NCBI GenBank assembly: GCA_017559985.1
Contig: JAFYPW010000064.1
Span: forward strand, 1 to 56,281
Direction: 5' to 3'
Source of the DNA: Oscillospiraceae bacterium
Lineage (GTDB): Bacteria > Bacillota > Clostridia > Oscillospirales > JAAYXM01
Length of the DNA stretch: 56,281 bases
Part shown: positions 17,035-24,639 of the stretch, in pieces
Position numbering within the stretch: position 1 is the stretch's first letter
Layout of the letters: each line of letters opens with the position of its first letter
Made by a program: the position numbers and the translations under genes
The notes under the pieces: model-generated
Seen by the model: the letters and a program-made list of their open reading frames with translations, nothing else
What the model was told of the DNA's origin: nothing
Database searches by the model: none

Positions 17035-17297
17035 ATTTCAAAAAAACCGGCGTCTGACATCTGCTTTATCATAGACTCCGTATCTTCCTTTGCCTTTTCT
17101 TCGGAAAGTTCATACTTTTCCGACAGTTTTTTTGCAATTTCGCTCTCATCAAGTCCTTCTGAAATCCATGTCCATATATCTGCTGCCGAATCGTTGAGCT
17201 TTATCATTCCGTGAAAATTCTTACTTGCTTCGCCACTCGCAATAACTATCGCCTCATCAAGGACGCGACGCAAAACAAAACCTTCTTTAATTTTCAT
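17031..17297 (-). CDS. PqqD-family small protein (RRE-type peptide-binding fold)
   Basis: 88 residues. The pattern, beta-rich start (MKIKEGFVLRRVLDEAIVIA), then MIKLNDSAADIWTWISEGLD, then a helical part SEIAKKLSEKYELSEEKAKED and C-terminal MSDAGFFEI, is that of PqqD-like proteins. These are winged-helix chaperones that present peptide substrates to modifying enzymes. The start codon is close to a weak ribosome site (AGGG). It heads a two-gene unit with the S24/S26 peptidase-like gene. No radical SAM enzyme or precursor was found within the window, so it may act on a peptide encoded elsewhere. Confidence 0.8.
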   Translation of the reverse strand: MKIKEGFVLRRVLDEAIVIASGEASKNFHGMIKLNDSAADIWTWISEGLDESEIAKKLSEKYELSEEKAKEDTESMIKQMSDAGFFEI

Positions 17298-17328
17298 CCG
17301 TTTTCCCTGCCTTGAAGTTTTTGCATTT

Positions 17329-17357
17329 ATTATACACTATTAAAATCAAAATAGCAA
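17329..17357 (-). promoter_or_regulatory. promoter of the PqqD/peptidase unit
   Basis: Minus-strand TTGCTA (17352-17357), spacer 17, TATAAT (17329-17334), about 30 bases before the PqqD start. It is back to back with the Hdr operon promoter. Confidence 0.6.
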
Positions 17358-17417
17358 CTATGTCAATTTTGTTATAAAATTTTAATTGTAAATTTGTTTT
17401 TTTTAACGATTTCTCCA

Positions 17418-17446
17418 TTGCATTAAGTAATCAATTGTGTTAGAAT
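17418..17446 (+). promoter_or_regulatory. promoter of the Hdr-Flx-Frd-like operon
   Basis: TTGCAT (17418-17423), spacer 17, TAGAAT (17441-17446), 38 bases before the hdrB ATG. The next strong terminator is at 26244, so a single transcript of about 8.8 kb is expected. Confidence 0.55.
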
Positions 17447-17484
17447 ATTTATCGTGTATCAGTATGAATATTTGGAGGAAAACA

Positions 17485-18291
17485 ATGAAGGTTAATTATT
17501 TCCCGGGTTGTACCCTACGTACAAAAGCAAAAGACCTGGATTTTTACGCACGCGAATGTGCCAAAATCCTCGGAATAGAGCTTGTGGAGCTTCCTGATTG
17601 GCAGTGTTGCGGCGGAGTTTTCGTCACCTCTTCCGACGAAATAGCTTCAAAGCTGTCTTGTGCACGCGCTCTCGTTGCTTCCCGCGATGACAATCGCGCG
17701 TTGGTTTCGGTATGCTCTGCTTGCCACAATGTTATCAAGCAGACAAATCACGCAATTAAAAACGACGCAAAGTTTGCCGACGCGGTAAATCGTTATCTTG
17801 CACAGGATGAAGAGCACAGCGATCCGTACTTTGGCGAGACCGAGGTTTTACATTACCTCGAGCTTCTCCGCGACAAGGTTGGCTTTGATAAAATCCGTGA
17901 AGCGGTCAAGAACCCGCTCACAGGAAAGAAGATTGCAGCATACTACGGTTGCCTTCTTCTCCGTCCCGGAAAGGTTATGGCGTTTGATGATGTCGAAAAT
18001 CCTCAGATTATGGAAGACTTCATCAGAGCGCTCGGCGCAGAGCCTGTTATATACCCCGCAAGAAACGAGTGCTGCGGCGGCTATATCGCTCTTGAAGATG
18101 CAGCTTCTGCAAAGAAGAAGAGTGACACAGTTTCTCACAGTGCCGCAAACCACGGCGCAGATATGATTGTCACTGCATGCCCGCTCTGCAAATACAACCT
18201 CACGAAAAATGAAAGCCCCCTCCCTGTTGTATATTTCACAGAACTTCTCGCACTCGCACTCGGCGTAAAGGAGAATGACGATGCAGAATAA
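17485..18291 (+). CDS. hdrB: heterodisulfide reductase subunit B-like protein
   Basis: 268 residues with two CCG domains, the ligands of the non-cubane [4Fe-4S] clusters in HdrB. First set: C9, C41-C42 (QCCGGVF), C77 and C80 (VCSACHN). Second set: C156, C196-C197 (NECCGGYI), C232 and C235 (ACPLCKYN). Both sets are complete. HdrB carries the disulfide-reducing or other two-electron acceptor site of Hdr complexes; outside methanogens the natural substrate is often unknown. ATG at 17485 has GGAGGA 5 bases upstream. First gene of the nine-gene redox operon; its end overlaps hdrC. Confidence 0.92.
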   Translation: MKVNYFPGCTLRTKAKDLDFYARECAKILGIELVELPDWQCCGGVFVTSSDEIASKLSCARALVASRDDNRALVSVCSACHNVIKQTNHAIKNDAKFADAVNRYLAQDEEHSDPYFGETEVLHYLELLRDKVGFDKIREAVKNPLTGKKIAAYYGCLLLRPGKVMAFDDVENPQIMEDFIRALGAEPVIYPARNECCGGYIALEDAASAKKKSDTVSHSAANHGADMIVTACPLCKYNLTKNESPLPVVYFTELLALALGVKENDDAE

Positions 18292-18673
18292 GAAAGAACT
18301 TCAAAAAGAACAGATACTCCGTATGAGCGGAGTGAACCCCAGAAAGTGTATGCGTTGCGGAAAATGCTCCGGAACCTGCCCTTCATATGACGAGATGGAA
18401 TACCATCCGCATCAGTTTGTTTACATGGTAGAAACAGGCGACCTTGAACCGCTTATGAATTCCGATTCATTATACAAGTGTCTTTCCTGTTTTGCATGCG
18501 TTGACCGTTGCCCGAGAAACGTTGAGCCGGCAAAGCTCATTGAAGCGCTTCGTCTTACGGTTATCCGTGAAAAGGGTAAGAATCATCTCAAATCAGATGA
18601 TATCCCCGCTCTCCTGGATGACGAGATGCCCCAGCAGGCTATCGTCAGCGCAATGAGAAAATATTCCAAATAA
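18281..18673 (+). CDS. hdrC: heterodisulfide reductase subunit C-like ferredoxin
   Basis: 130 residues with two [4Fe-4S] motifs, CMRCGKCSGTCP (Cys 23, 26, 29, 33) and CLSCFACVDRCP, as in HdrC, which wires HdrA to HdrB. ATG at 18281 lies 8 bases after AAGGAG; another ATG two codons earlier is only 2 bases from it. The start lies inside the last codons of hdrB, so translation is coupled. Confidence 0.9.
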   Translation: MQNKKELQKEQILRMSGVNPRKCMRCGKCSGTCPSYDEMEYHPHQFVYMVETGDLEPLMNSDSLYKCLSCFACVDRCPRNVEPAKLIEALRLTVIREKGKNHLKSDDIPALLDDEMPQQAIVSAMRKYSK

Positions 18674-18691
18674 GAAAGGAGCGCAATAGAA

Positions 18692-20686
18692 ATGCAAAGA
18701 ATTGGTGTATTTGTCTGTCACTGCGGAACCAACATTGCAGGAACCGTAGATGTCAAGGCAGTTGCCGAGGCACTTAAATTCGAGCCCGGCGTTGTCGTTT
18801 CGACAGACTATCAATATATGTGTTCTCAGGCAGGTCAGGAAATGATCAAGGAAGCCATAATAGAGAACAAGCTCACAGGCATTGTTGTCTGCTCTTGCTC
18901 ACCGCGTATGCACGAGGCTACATTCCGCAAGACTGCGGCAGCCGCAGGTCTCAACCCGTATATGGTTGAAATCGCAAACATCCGCGAACAGTGCTCTTGG
19001 GTACACAAGGACATCCCCACAGGTACGGAAAAGGCCATCATCCTCGGAAAGGCAGCTATCGCAAAGGTTAACCTCAATGCCCCGCTCACTCCGGGAGAAA
19101 GCCCTGTTACAAAGCGTGCGCTTGTTATAGGCGGCGGTATCGCAGGTATCCAGACTGCTCTTGACATCGCAGATGCAGGATTTCCCGTTGACATTGTTGA
19201 AACAAAGCCCACAATCGGCGGTAAGATGGCTCAGCTTGACAAGACCTTCCCGACGCTCGACTGTGCCGCTTGTATCCTTACCCCGAAGATGGTTGACGTT
19301 GCCACAAACGACAAAATCCGCATCTTCTCTTACAGCGAAGTTTCAGAGGTTAACGGATTTGTCGGTAATTTTGATGTTACAATCAAGCGCCGTGCACGTT
19401 ATGTAAAAGAAGATATATGCACAGGCTGCGGTCTCTGTACTGAAAAGTGCCCGCAGAAGAAGGTTCCCAATGAGTTTAACCTCAATATGGACAACCGCCG
19501 TGCAATCTACATCCCCTTTGCACAGGCAGTTCCGAAGGTTGCCACCATTGACCCCGAAAGCTGTACGATGCTCAAAACAGGCAAGTGCGGTGTTTGCTCA
19601 AAGGTATGTACCGTCGGTGCTATCGACTACAACGCAAAGGACGAGTTCATCACCGAAAAATACGGTGCTATCGTAGTTGCGACAGGCTTTAACCCCATTT
19701 CTATGGATAAATTTGACGAGTACGCATACTCACAGTCCAAGGATGTTATCACTTCCCTTGAACTTGAACGCCTTATGAATGCGGCAGGCCCGACAGGCGG
19801 AACACTTCTCCGTCCGTCAGACGGCGAGCATCCCCACACCATCGTTTTCGTTCAGTGTGTCGGCTCTCGTTGCGATTCCTGCGCAGAAAAAGGCAAGGAA
19901 TACTGCTCAAAAATCTGCTGTATGTATACAGCAAAGCACGCAATGCTCATCCGCGACAAATATCCGGATACTGATGTATACGTCTTCTATATTGACGTCC
20001 GTACACCGGGCAAGAACTTCGACGAGTTCTATCGTCGTGCAGTTGAAGAGTATGGCGTACATTATATTAAAGGTATGGTCGGTAAGGTTTCTCCCGAAGG
20101 CGGCAAACTCAAAGTCCGCGCATCTGACCTCATCGACGGCAAGCAGCTCAACATTGATGCAGACCTCGTTGTTCTTGCAGCTGCAATTGAGCCGGATAAG
20201 TCCGCGCGTCCTCTTGCTACAATGCTCACGGCAAGTATGGATACAAACGACTTCTTTACAGAAGCTCACCCGAAGCTCCGTCCGGTAGAGAGCCCGACAG
20301 CCGGTGTTTACCTCTCCGGTACGTGTCAGGGTCCGAAGGATATTCCGGAAACAGTTTCTCAGGCAGGCGCCGCCGCTTCAATGGTTATCGCGCTTCTCTG
20401 CAAGGATAAGCTTACAGGTAACCCGTGCGTTGCTCATTCTGACGAGATGATGTGTAACGGCTGCTCTACCTGCGAAAAGGTTTGCCCGTACGGTGCTATC
20501 ACTTATATCGACAAAGAGTTCAGAATGCCCGACCGCACGACAAAGGTCCGCCGCGTGGCACAGGTCAACGAAGCTGTCTGCCAGGGTTGCGGTGCATGTA
20601 CTGTTGCTTGTATGTCCGGTGCTATGGACCTTAAAGGATTTACGAACAAACAAATCTTTGCGGAGGTGGATGCGATATGCAAATGA
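18692..20686 (+). CDS. hdrA: heterodisulfide reductase subunit A-like FAD/Fe-S protein (bifurcating type)
   Basis: 664 residues. The N-terminal part has the HdrA pattern IGVFVCHCGTNIAG and VVCSCSPRMHEATFRK. The FAD domain begins VIGGGIAGIQTALDIADAGF and includes GGKMAQLDKTFPTLDCAAC. Four [4Fe-4S] sets follow: CTGCGLCTEKCP and CGVCSKVC mid-protein, CNGCSTCEKVCP and CQGCGACTVAC at the C-terminus. In HdrA the FAD splits electron pairs between a high-potential branch (HdrBC) and ferredoxin (established for methanogen Hdr; inferred here). RBS AAAGGAGCG before ATG. It overlaps the flxD gene by 10 bases. Confidence 0.93.
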   Translation: MQRIGVFVCHCGTNIAGTVDVKAVAEALKFEPGVVVSTDYQYMCSQAGQEMIKEAIIENKLTGIVVCSCSPRMHEATFRKTAAAAGLNPYMVEIANIREQCSWVHKDIPTGTEKAIILGKAAIAKVNLNAPLTPGESPVTKRALVIGGGIAGIQTALDIADAGFPVDIVETKPTIGGKMAQLDKTFPTLDCAACILTPKMVDVATNDKIRIFSYSEVSEVNGFVGNFDVTIKRRARYVKEDICTGCGLCTEKCPQKKVPNEFNLNMDNRRAIYIPFAQAVPKVATIDPESCTMLKTGKCGVCSKVCTVGAIDYNAKDEFITEKYGAIVVATGFNPISMDKFDEYAYSQSKDVITSLELERLMNAAGPTGGTLLRPSDGEHPHTIVFVQCVGSRCDSCAEKGKEYCSKICCMYTAKHAMLIRDKYPDTDVYVFYIDVRTPGKNFDEFYRRAVEEYGVHYIKGMVGKVSPEGGKLKVRASDLIDGKQLNIDADLVVLAAAIEPDKSARPLATMLTASMDTNDFFTEAHPKLRPVESPTAGVYLSGTCQGPKDIPETVSQAGAAASMVIALLCKDKLTGNPCVAHSDEMMCNGCSTCEKVCPYGAITYIDKEFRMPDRTTKVRRVAQVNEAVCQGCGACTVACMSGAMDLKGFTNKQIFAEVDAICK

Positions 20687-21111
20687 ATGAATACAAGCCG
20701 CTGATTGTTGCCTTCTGCTGCAACTGGTGCTCCTATGCGGGTGCAGACCTTGCAGGTAACAACAGACTTTCATACCCCGCAGATGTTAAAATCATCCGCG
20801 TCCCCTGCTCTTGCAGAGTTAACCCAATGTTTATTCTCCGCGCGTTCCAGAAAGGCGCTGACGGTGTTATAATCTGCGGTTGCCACCCCGGTGACTGCCA
20901 CTATACATCAGGCAACTACTACACACGCCGCCGTATGGCTCTTCTCTTCTCAATGCTCGAATTCCTCGGCATTGAGCGCGAAAGAACACGCGTCGAGTGG
21001 GTCTCCGCTGCGGAAGGTGCGAAATTTGCCGAAACAATGAACGACTTTGCCGAAACAGTTGCTGCTCTCGGCGAAAACAAGAGATTGGAGGATTTACGAT
21101 GCAAGAAATAA
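20677..21111 (+). CDS. flxD: MvhD/FlxD-like iron-sulfur electron-transfer subunit
   Basis: 144 residues. The cysteine pattern FCCNWCSYAGADLAG, VPCSCRVNP and IICGCHPGDCHY is that of MvhD, the [2Fe-2S] protein that delivers electrons from a hydrogenase or, in the bacterial FlxABCD-HdrABC complexes, from an NADH dehydrogenase module to HdrA. Here it follows hdrA directly and no hydrogenase is present, so the Flx reading is preferred. Translation overlaps both hdrA and the next gene. Confidence 0.88.
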   Translation: MQMNEYKPLIVAFCCNWCSYAGADLAGNNRLSYPADVKIIRVPCSCRVNPMFILRAFQKGADGVIICGCHPGDCHYTSGNYYTRRRMALLFSMLEFLGIERERTRVEWVSAAEGAKFAETMNDFAETVAALGENKRLEDLRCKK

Positions 21112-22091
21112 CACGCGACGTTCTCGTCAACAAAGCCTCCGAACTTATGTCAGCAGGAACTGTCGACCGGGTGCTCGGTTGGATGCGCGGCGAGTTTGAC
21201 TATGACATCACGCCCGCCGTCTTCTCCACAGAAGAAGAACTCAAAAACAATTTTGTGTGGAATGATTTCTGCGGAGCCAACTTCTCGAAATATCTCATCC
21301 GCGAAACACAGAAGAGCGAAAACAAGGTTCTTGTTTTCTTAAAACCGTGTGACACTTACAGCTTCAACCAGCTCCTCACAGAGCATCGCTTTGATCGCGA
21401 AAAGGTTTATGCGGTGGGTATCCCCTGCAACGGTATGGTCGATATGACCGAAATCAAAAAAGCAAACGAAGCTATAAAAGCTATTGAAGAATCAGGCGAT
21501 TCAATCGTTGTTAAAACTCTTTACGACGGTGATGTAACTCTTGACCGTGCAGATGTTCTCCTTGAACGCTGCAAGAATTGCAAGTCGAAAAAGCACGTTG
21601 CTTACGACGAGCTTATCGGCGATGACGGCGAGATTATTGAATCCGCAAGATTTGACGAAGTTGCAAAGCTTGAAAAAATGACAGCCGACGAGCGCTATGC
21701 GTTCTGGCAGAATGAGCTTTCGCGCTGCATCCGCTGCAACGCCTGCCGCGACATCTGCCCCGCCTGCACCTGTGAAAAGTGCGTTTTTGATAACCCGAAT
21801 TCAGGTGTTGAAAACAAGGCACCGGCTGATTCATTTGAAGAAAAGATGTTCCACATCATCCGCGCGTTCCACGTGGCAGGTCGCTGCACAGACTGCGGCG
21901 AGTGTTCACGCGTCTGCCCGCAGGGCATTCCGCTCCACCTTCTCAACCGTAAGTTCATAAGCGATATAAACGAATTCTACGGTGAGTATCAGGCAGGAAG
22001 CGAAGTCGGAAACCGCGCACCTATCGTAAATTATACAACCGAGGATCTTGAACCCGGTGAAGCAGTAGGAAGAGGTGGTATTGATGCGTAA
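21099..22091 (+). CDS. 4Fe-4S dicluster protein of the Flx module (FrhB/FdhB-related N-terminus)
   Basis: 330 residues. The N-terminal 200 residues (VLVFLKPCDTYSFNQLL, VYAVGIPCNGMVDM, ERCKNCKSKKHVAYD) resemble the beta subunits of F420-reducing hydrogenase and formate dehydrogenase. The C-terminal part has two ferredoxin motifs: CIRCNACRDICPACTCEKC and CTDCGECSRVCPQG. In Flx systems such a protein links FlxA to the rest (probably FlxC or FlxB; I cannot fix which). ATG at 21099 with GGAGG 7 bases upstream, overlapping the flxD stop. Confidence 0.82.
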   Translation: MQEITRDVLVNKASELMSAGTVDRVLGWMRGEFDYDITPAVFSTEEELKNNFVWNDFCGANFSKYLIRETQKSENKVLVFLKPCDTYSFNQLLTEHRFDREKVYAVGIPCNGMVDMTEIKKANEAIKAIEESGDSIVVKTLYDGDVTLDRADVLLERCKNCKSKKHVAYDELIGDDGEIIESARFDEVAKLEKMTADERYAFWQNELSRCIRCNACRDICPACTCEKCVFDNPNSGVENKAPADSFEEKMFHIIRAFHVAGRCTDCGECSRVCPQGIPLHLLNRKFISDINEFYGEYQAGSEVGNRAPIVNYTTEDLEPGEAVGRGGIDA

Positions 22092-23109
22092 AATTTCACT
22101 TGATAAACTCGACCTCCTGTTTTCGGAAATTGCAAAGAGCGCAAAGCTCTACCTCCCCGTTGACACGGATAACGGTGCAAAATACGATGTATGGGAAGAC
22201 GGAAAGAAGCTTTCCGACGCACTCAACACCGTAAGAAGCGCAAAGGATTTCTTCTTCCCGCAGACTGAAAACCTTATGGATTTCAAGATGAGCGGAAAGA
22301 ACATCGAGATTATTGATACAAGAAGCGAATGTGAAGACTTCGTTGTTTTCGGTGTTCGCGCCTGTGATGTCAAGAGCTTTGAAATTCTTGACCGTGTATT
22401 CCTTGCAGACCCGGTTGACACATTCTATAAAAACCGTCGTGAGCACGGCGTCATCATCTCTATGGCTTGCAACAAGCCCGCCGAGACCTGCTTCTGCAAA
22501 ACTTTCGGCATTGATGCGTCAGAGCCCTGCGGCGATATTGCAACCTGGAAAACAGACGACGCACTTTTCCTTGATGCAAAGACAGAAAAAGGCGAAAAGC
22601 TCCTTTCTGCTCTTGAAAAAATCACAGAGGCTGCAAAGGATGCTGATGCAGAGCCGCAGAAGGCTCTCATCAAGGAACGCCTTGCCCGCCTCCCGCTCGC
22701 AGAGCTTGAAACTTCTGCTTTCGGTAACGGCAAAACGAACGAGTTATTCAATGCACCTGAGTGGAAGGACCTTTCAGAATCCTGTCTCGGTTGCGGCACA
22801 TGCACTTTCGTCTGCCCGACCTGCCAGTGCTACGACATCAAGGACTTCAACACAGGAAACGGCGTCAAGCGTTTCAGATGCTGGGACTCCTGCATGTACT
22901 CCGAATTTACAAGAATGGCGCACGGCAACAACCGCCTTTCGCAGCTTGAACGCTTCCGTCAGCGCTTTATGCATAAGCTTGTATATTATCCCACAAACAA
23001 TGACGGTTTATTCTCCTGCGTTGGTTGCGGACGTTGCATTAACAAGTGTCCTATAAATATGAATATAGTTAAAGTTATGAAAAAGTTGGGAGGCAAAAAA
23101 AATGGTTGA
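22084..23109 (+). CDS. 4Fe-4S dicluster protein of the Flx module (AsrA-like)
   Basis: 341 residues. An N-terminal domain with VVFGVRACDVKSFEILDRVF and ISMACNKPAETCFC resembles subunit A of anaerobic sulfite reductase. Two C-terminal [4Fe-4S] motifs follow: CLGCGTCTFVCPTCQC and CVGCGRCINKCP. Together with the preceding gene and flxA it forms the NADH-oxidising arm. ATG at 22084 lies within the end of the previous gene and follows AGAGGTGG. AsrA with an AsrB-like partner (the next gene) is an alternative reading, but no siroheme subunit AsrC is present and Hdr genes are adjacent. Confidence 0.82.
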   Translation: MRKISLDKLDLLFSEIAKSAKLYLPVDTDNGAKYDVWEDGKKLSDALNTVRSAKDFFFPQTENLMDFKMSGKNIEIIDTRSECEDFVVFGVRACDVKSFEILDRVFLADPVDTFYKNRREHGVIISMACNKPAETCFCKTFGIDASEPCGDIATWKTDDALFLDAKTEKGEKLLSALEKITEAAKDADAEPQKALIKERLARLPLAELETSAFGNGKTNELFNAPEWKDLSESCLGCGTCTFVCPTCQCYDIKDFNTGNGVKRFRCWDSCMYSEFTRMAHGNNRLSQLERFRQRFMHKLVYYPTNNDGLFSCVGCGRCINKCPINMNIVKVMKKLGGKKNG

Positions 23110-23935
23110 TATGAAAGATCCGCATATACCTGTCGTGGGTGTAGTTACGGATATACGTATTGACACACCCGATGTTAAAACTTTCCGCGTGGTTACTCCC
23201 GACGGCAAAAAGGCTTTTGAACACAAGCCGGGACAGTGCGCGATGCTCTCTATCCCCGGTGTTGGCGAGGCGATGTTCTCCATCACCTCTTCTCCGACAA
23301 ATACCGAGTTTATGGAGTTCTCAATTAAAAAGTGCGGTTGCGTTACAGAGTGGCTTCACTCTATGGAAGTAGGCCAGCAGATTACAATCCGCGGCCCTTA
23401 CGGTAACGCTTTCCCCGTAGACACAGCTTTTGTCGGTAAGGATATGCTCTTTATCGCCGGCGGTATCGGACTTGCTCCGCTCCGCTCCGTTATCAACTAC
23501 TGCCGCCATTATCGCGACAGGTATGGAAAGATTGATATTGTTTACGGTTCACGCAGTATGGAAGACCTTGTTGACTACAAGGAAATCATCGAAGAGTGGT
23601 CAAACGATGCAGGTGTTAACGTTCACCTCACAATCGACCGTGAACAGCCCGAATGGACAGGTCACGTCGGCTTTGTTCCGAACTACGTAAAAGAACTCGG
23701 CTTCACAACCGATAAAATAGCAATCCTCTGCGGACCGCCGATTATGATTAAGTTCACACTCGCAGGTCTTCAGGAAATCGGTTTTGACAAGACTCAGGTT
23801 TACACAACTATGGAGCTTCGCATGAAGTGCGGCGTGGGCAAATGCGGCAGATGCAACATCGGCGCAAAATACGTCTGCAAGGACGGCCCGGTCTTCCGTT
23901 GTGATGAAGTTGATGAGCTTCCGGACGAATATTAA
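23102..23935 (+). CDS. flxA: FAD/NAD(P)H-binding oxidoreductase FlxA-like (AsrB/PyrK-like)
   Basis: 277 residues in the ferredoxin-NADP reductase fold. The FAD-binding barrel contains SITSSPTNTEFMEFSIKK and GPYGNAFPV. The nucleotide domain begins LFIAGGIGLAPLRSVINYC. The C-terminal [2Fe-2S] site is CGVGKCGRCNIG with VCKDGPVF, as in the PyrK and AsrB proteins. In FlxABCD-HdrABC it oxidises NADH and feeds electrons inward. ATG has GGAGG 8 bases upstream and overlaps the previous gene. Confidence 0.88.
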   Translation: MVDMKDPHIPVVGVVTDIRIDTPDVKTFRVVTPDGKKAFEHKPGQCAMLSIPGVGEAMFSITSSPTNTEFMEFSIKKCGCVTEWLHSMEVGQQITIRGPYGNAFPVDTAFVGKDMLFIAGGIGLAPLRSVINYCRHYRDRYGKIDIVYGSRSMEDLVDYKEIIEEWSNDAGVNVHLTIDREQPEWTGHVGFVPNYVKELGFTTDKIAILCGPPIMIKFTLAGLQEIGFDKTQVYTTMELRMKCGVGKCGRCNIGAKYVCKDGPVFRCDEVDELPDEY

Positions 23936-23950
23936 TAAGGAGATAGAGAA

Positions 23951-24625
23951 ATGGAAAAAATGGTTGATATTTATCTTTTCGGAAAACACTATTCCGTACC
24001 CGAACATCTTACCATTATGCGCGCTATGGAATACAGCGGCTATCAGCTCGTCCGCGGTTGCGGTTGCCGTGGCGGTTTCTGCGGCGCCTGCGCTACAATC
24101 TACCGCATCAAGGGCGAAAACGAGCTTAAAACCTGCCTTGCCTGCCAGACGAAGGTTGAGGACGGTATGTATGTTGCAACCCTCCCCTACTTCCCGCTTG
24201 TAAAACAGGTTTACGACATTAACGAAGTTAAACCGACAGAGCAGATTATGATGCAGCTCTACCCGGAAATTTACGCTTGTGTCGGCTGCAATGCTTGCAC
24301 AAAGAACTGCACACAGTCACTCAACGTTATGCAGTATATCGCATACGCTCAGCGCGGCGAATACGAAAAGTGCGCAGAAGAGTCTTTTGACTGCGTTATG
24401 TGCGGTGCTTGTTCGGCACGCTGCCCCGCAGGTATCTCTCACCCGCAGGTTGCAATGCTTGCACGCCGCTTAAACGGCAAGTATCTCGCTCCGAAGAGCG
24501 CACACCTTGACAACCGCGTTCAGGAAATCAAGGACGGCACATTCGCAGAGCTTATGGAAGCTTTGATGGGCAAACCCGTTGAAGAAATGAAAGAGCTCTA
24601 CAACAACAGAGAAATTGAGAAATAA
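23951..24625 (+). CDS. fumarate reductase/succinate dehydrogenase iron-sulfur subunit-like protein
   Basis: 224 residues. A plant-type [2Fe-2S] domain has GCGCRGGFCGACATIYR with Cys at about 37, 39, 44, 47 and 62. Two [4Fe-4S] sets follow: CVGCNACTKNC and CVMCGACSARCPAG. This is the SdhB/FrdB layout, but the third cluster is [4Fe-4S]-type rather than the [3Fe-4S] of membrane-bound enzymes, which face a quinone. No membrane anchor subunit is encoded nearby, so the enzyme should be soluble. It lacks the CCG domains fused to TfrB of thiol:fumarate reductase; hdrB of the same operon could supply them. AAGGAG 8 bases upstream of the ATG. Confidence 0.85.
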   Translation: MEKMVDIYLFGKHYSVPEHLTIMRAMEYSGYQLVRGCGCRGGFCGACATIYRIKGENELKTCLACQTKVEDGMYVATLPYFPLVKQVYDINEVKPTEQIMMQLYPEIYACVGCNACTKNCTQSLNVMQYIAYAQRGEYEKCAEESFDCVMCGACSARCPAGISHPQVAMLARRLNGKYLAPKSAHLDNRVQEIKDGTFAELMEALMGKPVEEMKELYNNREIEK

Positions 24626-24639
24626 GGAGGTTCTTTGCT

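Noticed and set aside
22084..23935. Anaerobic sulfite reductase AsrAB
   Set aside because: Both proteins resemble AsrA and AsrB, but no AsrC siroheme subunit is present and they lie within an Hdr operon, so the Flx assignment fits better.
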